From Candidatus Liptonbacteria bacterium RIFCSPLOWO2_01_FULL_53_13 (GTDB lineage: Bacteria > Patescibacteriota > Minisyncoccia > UBA6257 > 2-01-FULL-56-20): a stretch of DNA of 5,633 bases. This document shows positions 1 to 5,133 of this stretch, piece by piece. Under the pieces are notes generated by a model. That model saw only the letters and a list, made by a program, of their open reading frames with translations, made no database searches and was not told the origin of the DNA. Position 1 is the stretch's first letter; every line of letters starts with the position of its first letter. The stretch spans positions 1-5,633 of the forward strand of contig MHLB01000036.1 of NCBI GenBank assembly GCA_001818895.1, read 5' to 3'. The position numbers and the translations under genes were made by a program.

Positions 1-199
1 CCAGCTCGTACTCGTGGTCGAACTGGGCGAGGAGCAGGGTCACCTCTCCGCCTTCCTCCCTCTGCTGGCGGAGGAGGGCGTTGAACCCGCCGATCGTGTC
101 GTCCAGGATGACGTCCATCGACCCGGAGCGGTCCAGCACCACGGCCGCGAGAACGGGAACCTTCGCTTCCGATGAAGGACCCTTGGGGTTGTCGGTCAT
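1..199 (-). CDS. VWA-domain protein, N-terminal part (3' end outside window)
   Basis: Sixty-six codons of a von Willebrand factor A domain protein are visible, running off the left edge. After a short polar N-terminus (residues 1-13), a hydrophobic beta strand (VPVLAAVVL, 14-22) leads directly into DRSGSM (23-28). This is the DxSxS core of the metal-ion-dependent adhesion site (MIDAS), followed by TIGGFNALL and a second strand (VTLLLAQFD, 53-61). This arrangement fits the small cytoplasmic VWA proteins seen in actinobacteria and phages, which bind a divalent metal and act in protein-protein interaction; the partner is unknown. No signal peptide is seen. The ATG at 197-199 has a good Shine-Dalgarno (AGGGAG, 8-nt spacing). 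Composition is odd: 58 of 66 codons end in G or C, unlike the genes to its right, so it may be acquired DNA or from another genome. The domain call is firm; its specific function is not known. Confidence 0.82.
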   Translation of the reverse strand, partial: MTDNPKGPSSEAKVPVLAAVVLDRSGSMDVILDDTIGGFNALLRQQREEGGEVTLLLAQFDHEYEL

Positions 200-207
200 T
201 GACTTGT

Positions 208-213
208 CTCCCT
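208..213 (-). promoter_or_regulatory. Shine-Dalgarno site of the VWA gene
   Basis: On the minus strand AGGGAG lies 8 nt upstream of the ATG at 197-199. It is the clearest ribosome binding site of any gene start in the window and supports that start. The other visible starts have weak or no such site, another difference between this gene and its neighbours. Confidence 0.6.
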
Positions 214-254
214 CGTGTCGGCGCCCCCAATCGAGGCACCGTACAGCTACTATT

Positions 255-283
255 ATGCTAGTATATTTACAAAGATTTGTCAA
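255..283 (-). promoter_or_regulatory. Putative sigma70-type promoter for the VWA gene
   Basis: A perfect -35 hexamer TTGACA (278-283, minus strand) is followed after 17 nt by TAGCAT (255-260), a 4/6 match to the -10 consensus. An alternative -10, CATAAT (252-257), matches better but sits at a 20-nt spacing. The spacer is AT-rich. Transcription would start near position 246-248 and give a leader of about 45-50 nt before the VWA start. The site lies in the AT-rich gap between smr and the VWA gene, where a new transcription unit would be expected. This is a sequence match only. Confidence 0.45.
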
Positions 284-288
284 ATTCT

Positions 289-301
289 GAAGTCCGACTT
301 C
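289..301 (-). terminator. Possible weak hairpin after smr
   Basis: Seven bases past the smr stop, the minus strand has GAAGT-CGG-ACTTC, a 5-bp stem with a 3-nt loop, followed by AGAATTT rather than a real T run. It lies where the recO-to-smr operon should end, but the stem is short and the U tract is poor. It can only be offered as a weak intrinsic terminator candidate. Confidence 0.25.
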
Positions 302-307
302 CAAAAG

Positions 308-667
308 TTATTCTGCTCCCCGCTCATAGAATACCGACTCGTAGAGTACTGCGTAGGCAACCGCATTCATTTCCTCGGAGCGTTCAGCGGGTCGCCATGC
401 TTCCACAAGGTTATGTCGCGCGAGTTCTTCGCGCACCGCTTCTCCAAGTACGCCGGTGCCTTTCCCATGTATGATTTTCACCGCACGCGTGCCTTTTCTG
501 AATTCCGCATACAAAAAACTGTCCAGAGCCGTACGCGCTTCTTCTGCGGTTGCTCCGTGCAAATCGATCTGTGGAACATTTCTTCCTATTTCTGCCGCGA
601 GCAATAAAGCACTTTCTTCAGCAGAAATTTCCGGCGACGATAAAGCGGTTTTTCGCTCCTTACGCAT
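308..667 (-). CDS. Stand-alone Smr-domain protein
   Basis: A protein of 119 residues consisting of a short charged N-terminus (1-30) and one Smr (small MutS-related) domain. The family signatures are both present: DLHG at 35-38 and HGKGTG at 67-72, separated by the usual amphipathic helix (TAEEARTALDSFL). Smr domains, first known from the MutS2 C-terminus, bind branched DNA or RNA and several are endonucleases, so a nucleic-acid role in the cytoplasm is likely, with the exact substrate unknown. The C-terminus lacks the common Gly-rich GGxGAT ending and has SEEMNAVAYAVLYE instead. The start chosen is the ATG at 665-667, which overlaps the murA stop as ATGCGTAA (8-nt overlap), the pattern expected for translational coupling; no Shine-Dalgarno is visible upstream. 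The frame stays open further upstream, but a longer start would only read deeper through murA. It is the last gene of the operon. Confidence 0.85.
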   Translation of the reverse strand: MRKERKTALSSPEISAEESALLLAAEIGRNVPQIDLHGATAEEARTALDSFLYAEFRKGTRAVKIIHGKGTGVLGEAVREELARHNLVEAWRPAERSEEMNAVAYAVLYESVFYERGAE

Positions 668-1985
668 CTGAAAGCATTTCAATTTTTGCCCCCAGTTTCT
701 GTAATCTGTTGCACAAATCTTCATATCCACGGTTGATGGAATAGACGTTGCGCAATACCGATTCCCCTTTTGCCGCAAGCATGGCGATGAGAATGATGAC
801 CGCGGGCCGGAGCGCGGGCGGGCAGATGATTTCCGTCCCCCGGAGCACGGTCGGGCCGTTTATAAATACGCGGTGCGGGTCGGCAAAAAGAATGTCAGCG
901 CCAAGCTTGGTAAGCTCCATATAGTAAATCGCGCGGTTTTCATATACCCAATCGTGAACAAGCGTAGTTCCCTTCGCTTGCGTCGCCACCGGCACGAAGA
1001 ACGGGAGATTGTCAATGTTAAGGCCCGGAAACGGCTGTGCGGCGATCTTCTCCTCAAGCGCCGTGAGGCGCGAAGGAGCGGTGCGGATATCCACGAGGTT
1101 CGTGAATCCGTTTTCCGCAACATAACGCTTCAGGATGGTATAGCGGAATCCCATCTTCTCCAGCTTCAAAAGTTCAAGCTCAAGAAAATCAATCGGGCAT
1201 CGCAGAATGGTGATTGACGATTTCGTCGTCGCCGCAAGGGAGATGAAAAGCATCGCCTCAATCGGGTCTTCGCTCGGGCAAAAGGTGATATCCGCATTGA
1301 TGTCCGTCTTTCCGCGCACAGTGAGCGTGGAGGTGCCGATGCCTTCAATGCCGACGCCGAGCGCGACAAGATAGCGGCACACATCCTGCACCTGATAATT
1401 CGCCGATGCGAATTTGATGACGCTTGTCCCCTCAATTTTCGCCGCCGCCATAAGCGCGTTCTCCGTTACCGTATCCCCCGCTTCGTAAAGCACGACATCC
1501 GCGGGCGCAAGCGCCTTCTTCACCCGCACGCGGTATTTCCCTTTGTGGGCGACAATATCAATGCCGAATCTCTCAAGCGCGAAAAGGTGCGGGCGCACGG
1601 TGCGCCGCCCGAGCTTGCATCCGCCGGGATATGGCAGAACGAATTTGCTCAAATGATGCGCAAGCGGCGCCAAGAGCATAATGACGCTCCGCGTTTTCAT
1701 CGCCGCTTCGGTATCCATGTGCGCAAGGTTAATTCTTGCAGGCGGAGTTATTTCCAAGTCGTTTCCGTTTTTCCATTTCACCTGAACGCCGATGCTCGCG
1801 AGCACTTCAAGTACGCGGTTCACTTCCTCAATCCGGGGCATATTTTTGAGCGTCGTCGTCCCGCGGTTCAAGAGCGACGCGCACAAAAGCCCCACCGCGG
1901 AATTCTTTGAGGTGTTCACGCGCACCTTCCCGTGCAGACGCTTTCCGCCTTCGATTTTGAAGTTGACGATGTTACTCCGAACCAT
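660..1985 (-). CDS. murA: UDP-N-acetylglucosamine 1-carboxyvinyltransferase (MurA)
   Basis: EPSP synthase-fold enzyme of 441 residues. MurA transfers enolpyruvate from PEP to UDP-GlcNAc, the first committed step of peptidoglycan precursor synthesis in the cytoplasm. Residues that align by eye with E. coli MurA are Lys27-Asn28 (K22-N23), Arg99 (R91), the catalytic-loop Cys123 in PGGCKLGRR (C115), Arg128 (R120), Asp325 in GLNIDNLPFF (D305), Arg351 in YENR (R331) and Arg393 (R397). The Cys, rather than Asp, is the residue fosfomycin alkylates. The sequence is divergent, with about 14 extra residues between RTAP (301-304) and the catalytic Asp, so an active but lineage-specific MurA or MurA-like paralogue is possible. 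The chosen start is ATG at 1983-1985, with only a weak AAGAA upstream; a TTG 36 nt further upstream would lengthen the overlap with glyS. The gene overlaps the glyS 3' end by 14 nt and the smr 5' end by 8 nt, so translational coupling is likely. Confidence 0.9.
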   Translation of the reverse strand: MVRSNIVNFKIEGGKRLHGKVRVNTSKNSAVGLLCASLLNRGTTTLKNMPRIEEVNRVLEVLASIGVQVKWKNGNDLEITPPARINLAHMDTEAAMKTRSVIMLLAPLAHHLSKFVLPYPGGCKLGRRTVRPHLFALERFGIDIVAHKGKYRVRVKKALAPADVVLYEAGDTVTENALMAAAKIEGTSVIKFASANYQVQDVCRYLVALGVGIEGIGTSTLTVRGKTDINADITFCPSEDPIEAMLFISLAATTKSSITILRCPIDFLELELLKLEKMGFRYTILKRYVAENGFTNLVDIRTAPSRLTALEEKIAAQPFPGLNIDNLPFFVPVATQAKGTTLVHDWVYENRAIYYMELTKLGADILFADPHRVFINGPTVLRGTEIICPPALRPAVIILIAMLAAKGESVLRNVYSINRGYEDLCNRLQKLGAKIEMLSDA

Positions 1986-3276
1986 ATATTTTTTCTTGCA
2001 GAAATTCCTTAAGTTCTTCAATTTTTACCCGTTCCTGCTTTGCCGTGTCGCGGTCGCGCACCGTTACATCCCCTTTCTCCAGCGTGTCAAAGTCAACCGT
2101 GATGCAATACGGCGTGCCGATTTCGTCCTGCGCATAGTACCGCTTGCCGATATTCCCACGGTCGTCCCAGGCGATGGGGCCGTGGAGTGAGTAGTTGGTA
2201 GTGAGTAGTTGGTAGATTTCGCGGGCTTTTGCCACCAAATCCGGCTTATTCGCAAGCAACGGGAATACTGCCGCTTTATAGGGCGCAAGGCGGGGTTTCA
2301 GTTTGAGGACGACTCTATCTCCATCCTCTGTATACGCATCAAGCAATACGACGAGCACGGACCTGTCCACGCCCCACGTCGGTTCAACGACATGCGGATA
2401 GAACGCTTCTCCCGTTTCCTGGTCTTTGTAGGGCGGTTGCTTGAAGTGATTCTTCAGGTCAAAATCCGTCCGATATGCAAGCCCGTAAAGCTCTTTCTTG
2501 CCGAAAGGATAATCGTATTCAAAATCAATGGTTCGTTTAGAATAGTGCGCGCGTTCCCCATCGGGCACTTCAAGCTCGTGCAAGCGGCTTTCTTGCACTC
2601 CGAGGTCGTCGGTAATCCAAGACCACATTTCCTTGCGCCAGTATTCAAACCATTTTTCCCATTCATCCTCGCGAATGAAATATTCAAACTCCATAAGGTC
2701 GAACTCACGCGTACGGAATATGAAATTCCCCGGTGTTATCTCGTTGCGGAACGCTTTTCCCTGCGCGGCAATACCGAAGGGCAGTTTTGCGCGTGTTGTT
2801 TGTAATACATTTGGAAAATCCACAAACATTGCTTGCGCAAGCTCTCCGCGAAGATATACTTCCGCCGAAGAATCGTCTACGGGCCCGATATGCGTCCGGA
2901 AAAGAAGATTAAAATTTTTCGCGAAAGTAAAATCATTCACGCCGCAGTTCGGACACACTCCCTCGATAAGGTCCGGACGGAATCTCCCATGGCATTGCTT
3001 GCATTCCACGAGCGGGTCGGCGAATTCTTTAACGTGCCCGCTCGCTTCCCATACTTTCGAACTCATAATCACCGCAGGGTCAATACCGAATATGTCATCC
3101 CGCCGCCCTACGAACCGCTCCCACCATAATCTCTTGATATTGTTCTTAAGCTCCACGCCCAACGGCCCGTAGTCCCATGAATTCGCTAAACCTCCATAAA
3201 TCTCGCTCCCGGGAAAAACAAATCCCCTTCGCTTGCAGAGAGAAACAATTTTTTCCATTAAATCGGAAGTAGCCAT
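1972..3276 (-). CDS. glyS: Glycyl-tRNA synthetase, alpha2 (single-chain) type
   Basis: Class II aminoacyl-tRNA synthetase of 434 residues that charges tRNA-Gly with glycine using ATP in the cytoplasm. It is the eukaryote/archaea/Thermus-like homodimeric form, not the alpha2-beta2 GlyQ/GlyS enzyme. Visible landmarks are the N-terminal RGFVFPGSEIYGGLANSWDY (17-36), a zinc-ribbon-like CxxC...CxxC (Cys92, 95, 108, 111), motif 2 around FRNEITP (176-182) with FRTREF (187-192), motif 3 in WGVDRSVL (301-308, Arg305), and the C-terminal anticodon-binding domain (about 325-434) with IGKRY and RDRDT. Inside that domain, residues 357-364 are coded by a 14-bp tandem duplication, a small lineage-specific insertion. 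The ATG at 3274-3276 lies at the edge of an AT-rich repeat and has no Shine-Dalgarno; Met7 (3256-3258) is an alternative start. The gene is 26 bp from the upstream surface-protein gene and overlaps murA by 14 nt. Confidence 0.96.
   Translation of the reverse strand: MATSDLMEKIVSLCKRRGFVFPGSEIYGGLANSWDYGPLGVELKNNIKRLWWERFVGRRDDIFGIDPAVIMSSKVWEASGHVKEFADPLVECKQCHGRFRPDLIEGVCPNCGVNDFTFAKNFNLLFRTHIGPVDDSSAEVYLRGELAQAMFVDFPNVLQTTRAKLPFGIAAQGKAFRNEITPGNFIFRTREFDLMEFEYFIREDEWEKWFEYWRKEMWSWITDDLGVQESRLHELEVPDGERAHYSKRTIDFEYDYPFGKKELYGLAYRTDFDLKNHFKQPPYKDQETGEAFYPHVVEPTWGVDRSVLVVLLDAYTEDGDRVVLKLKPRLAPYKAAVFPLLANKPDLVAKAREIYQLLTTNYSLHGPIAWDDRGNIGKRYYAQDEIGTPYCITVDFDTLEKGDVTVRDRDTAKQERVKIEELKEFLQEKIYGSE
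2186..2213. repeat. 14-bp tandem duplication inside glyS, heptamer-built
   Basis: Two exact copies of AGTGAGTAGTTGGT lie head to tail. Each copy is two related heptamers (AGTGAGT, AGTTGGT), so the tract has a 7-base period. On the glyS strand it codes for LLTTNYSL. Compared from memory with bacterial GlyRS, the stretch between the AREI helix and the conserved IGKRY is about four residues longer here, so it looks like an in-frame expansion in a surface loop. Confidence 0.8.
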
Positions 3277-3307
3277 TAGAAATTAGGTCAATTAGAAATT
3301 GGTCATT
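3275..3307. repeat. 33-bp AT-rich repeat, copy A (surface-protein gene/glyS junction)
   Basis: A tract of heptamer-like units (ATTAGAA, ATTAGGT, ATTGGTC) fills the whole gap between the surface-protein gene and glyS. It matches copy B at 5101-5133 in 31 of 33 positions, in the same orientation; the only difference is AA versus TC in the middle. It includes the TGA stop of the upstream gene (3303-3305) and two bases of the first glyS ATG, so the spacer and both gene ends are shaped by the element. No promoter or terminator is recognisable in it. Confidence 0.85.
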
Positions 3308-5021
3308 GCATTACCCTCCTGTCCCCCTCCCTAATCGTCGGGTCGTCGGGGAGGTCGGTGCTTACCGCTCTCGCGGTGTTCGTAAGCAATTCGTCCGTGA
3401 AATCATCGTGCGCTTCGATCCTCGTATCACCCAGAAGCTGGACGCTCTGCCCCGCCTGGTTCACGCTCGGAGTATATTCTATCTGGAATATTGCTTCAAC
3501 CGGAGGGGTTACGACGCCCTTCGTCGCCGCAATGTTCCCGACCTGCCACACCACTTCCCCCGAAGCGGAGTTGTATGAGGGCATTGCATCAACCGTACTC
3601 TTCGTAATGCCGGTAAAGCGGGCGCCCGAATTGATGAAAGCCCTTACTACCGCGCCGGATACGTTTGTTCCGTAGTTTGTCACCTGCCAATGCACGGAAT
3701 ATTGCGTCGGCTGGTTCACTTTCGGAGGGTACGGTCCCTTGTTCAATACGCCGGAGGACGCATCGCGGAACAGTACTTTTGAAACAACTTCTATCGCGCC
3801 TTTTACTTTGTTTTCAATGTCCGCAAGCGCGATGGTCTTATCCGCCGCAACGCCGGAAGGAACCGTCGGCGATTCCGCCTGCGCGCTTACTTTCAATACG
3901 AAGTTCTTATCTCCGAGCCGCGCAATCGGAAACTTGCTCTTTGTTTTTATCGGAAGGGAAACCGAGCCCTCGTCGCCCGGCTCAAGCTTCGCAAGCGAAG
4001 GGGTGTTTGCCGCGTTCCAGGTGAACGTATTCGTGAGGGAATTGAGCGATGCGGAAGTTTGCACCGATGCGAAATCGTAAAGCTCTCCCGTGAGCGCCGC
4101 GCGAACGGTGATATTCTCAAGCGTGGCGTTGGAATTGTTCCGATAGCGGAACACGTAGAGCAAATCCTTTCCCAGCTCCGCCACATATTCCTTCTCTCCG
4201 TTCACGGTAACGGAAAGAGAAAGGGAAGATGCGGCAATGGCAACGCTTGCGGTCTGCGTGCTCAAGGCATACTTTTCCCCGAGAATGTTCGCGAGGAGCG
4301 ATGCGCTGAAATTCAGAATTGATTGTTCCGGGCCCGCCGCGACTCCGGAGAGAACGATGGTCCCCTTTTCCCCCGCTTTCACCGTGCCGAAGTCCCATTG
4401 GTTCGTCGTTCCTTCCGGCGCTTCCGGCTCCGCGCGCTTAAGCTGGAACATCGGCGGGGAATCAATCCTGATGCGCAAATTGGGATAATCTTTCCCGCTT
4501 ACATTTTCATAGTTCAACGTTACGGAAAAATTCTCTCCGCTTAACACTTTTTCCGGCAAAGAGAACGAAAGCGAAACCGCCGGCTGCCCTATCGGCACGT
4601 CCGCTTCTGCGCGCACTTCAAACCCGACCCGCGAATCGCTTGCCACCTTGTAATTCACTTTCGCTTCAATGCGTTTCAACGTCTGGGGGTCTTTGACGGC
4701 AAGAATGCTGAAATCCTGCTTTTGAATGCTTCCCGGCCCTACGTCGCCGATGGATGCCTCGCGCACGCGCTGGTCTTGCGCCTCTCCCGCATAAGAAAGG
4801 CCGTCCGGCAGAGTGACGGAAAGCCGGACATCGGTAAGAATTTTGTCCGAATAATTTGAGAATGAAACCGATACGGGAAACGGCACGCCGATAGTCGCCT
4901 CCGACGGGCGGGAAATATCAAGCCCGATGCTCGGCGCCGCGGTGCGGAAATAGAAATACTAAATGCCCGCCGAGAGCACCAGGATGAGGACGATGGAGAA
5001 GACGATGAAAAGACGGTGCAT
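3303..5021 (-). CDS. Membrane-anchored Ig/DUF11-repeat surface protein, interrupted by in-frame TAG
   Basis: Read through codon 21, the frame gives 572 residues. They comprise a short N-terminus (MHR), one hydrophobic helix (LFIVFSIVLILVLSAGI, 4-20), an amber codon, YFYFR, and then about 500 residues of beta-rich extracellular-type sequence. At least four Ig-like (DUF11/CARDB-like) units recur, marked by SFSNYSDKILTDVRLSV (53-69), TLNYENVSGKDYPNLRI (168-184), VFRYRNNSNATLENITV (290-306) and VHWQVTNYGTNVSGAVV (443-459). They are rich in Ser, Thr, Asn and Val. A cell-surface protein anchored by an N-terminal signal-anchor, with adhesive or structural role, is inferred. No LPXTG or C-terminal helix is present. 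The TAG at 4959-4961 splits anchor from repeats. The longest uninterrupted frame starts at GTG 4884-4886, with GGAGG 11 nt upstream; it would make 527 residues without an anchor. The gene may therefore be a fresh pseudogene, carry a sequencing error, or be read through. The ATG at 5019-5021 has no clear Shine-Dalgarno. It lies between recO and glyS. Confidence 0.75.
4959..4961 (-). other. In-frame amber codon in the surface-protein gene
   Basis: Codon 21 counted from the ATG at 5019-5021 is TAG. Before it lies an uninterrupted hydrophobic helix typical of a signal-anchor; directly after it, in the same frame, YFYFR continues as the outer edge of that helix and leads into the Ig-like repeats. 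Such coherence on both sides in one frame argues for a point change of a sense codon (for example TGG Trp or TAT/TAC Tyr) rather than two genes. The alternative start GTG at 4884-4886 lies 25 codons downstream. Confidence 0.8.
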
Positions 5022-5029
5022 GTGGTAAA

Positions 5030-5058
5030 ATTTCTAATTTCTAATTGATCTAATGACT
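5030..5058. repeat. AT-rich repeat, copy C (inverted relative)
   Basis: The same heptamer-like vocabulary (ATTTCTA, ATTTCTA, ATTGATCTA) appears here in the opposite orientation to copies A and B. Its core CTAATTGATCTAAT (5041-5054) is the reverse complement of 5108-5121 in copy B at 13 of 14 positions. Copies C and B thus form an inverted repeat around a 42-nt centre. C ends 9 nt before the ATG of the surface-protein gene on the minus strand, so it lies in that gene's leader. No convincing promoter is seen. Confidence 0.7.
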
Positions 5059-5100
5059 AAAAGATTTCGCTTGGACATTCGGGTCATGTTTTGGGTATTG

Positions 5101-5133
5101 ATTAGAAATTAGGTCAATTAGTCATTGGTCATT
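5101..5133. repeat. 33-bp AT-rich repeat, copy B (3' of recO)
   Basis: Nearly identical to copy A at 3275-3307 (31 of 33 positions). It directly abuts the recO stop codon, whose TAA (5133-5135) takes its last base from the repeat, just as copy A contains the stop of the surface-protein gene. Together with copy C and the related 5059-5100 centre it accounts for nearly all of the 111-bp spacer between recO and the next gene. Confidence 0.85.

Noticed and set aside
668..778. Longer smr reading from further upstream
   Set aside because: These codons lie inside the conserved murA C-terminus and give no Smr-like sequence; the overlapping ATG at 665-667 is better placed.
1986..2021. Upstream TTG start adding 12 residues to murA
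   Set aside because: It would deepen the overlap with glyS and adds KNLRNFCKKKY, not MurA-like; ATG 1983-1985 begins right before the first family strand.
2209..2805. A 198-residue open frame on the plus strand
   Set aside because: It lies wholly antisense to glyS, has no recognisable domain and no start context; the glyS frame explains the region.
2633..3172. A 179-residue open frame on the plus strand
   Set aside because: Antisense to the glyS catalytic core, rich in Ser/Arg as expected for a shadow frame; no family features.
4959..4961. Reassigned TAG or selenocysteine/pyrrolysine codon
   Set aside because: Only one in-frame TAG is seen, selenocysteine uses TGA, and no supporting machinery is in the window; a point change is the simpler reading.
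5030..5133. CRISPR array
   Set aside because: The repeats are AT-rich heptamer-like tracts in mixed orientation without regular spacers, and no cas genes are near.
3275..5133. Insertion sequence or transposon bounded by the 33-bp copies
   Set aside because: The enclosed genes include no transposase or integrase and the copies are direct, low-complexity and shared by gene ends; no target-site duplication is visible.
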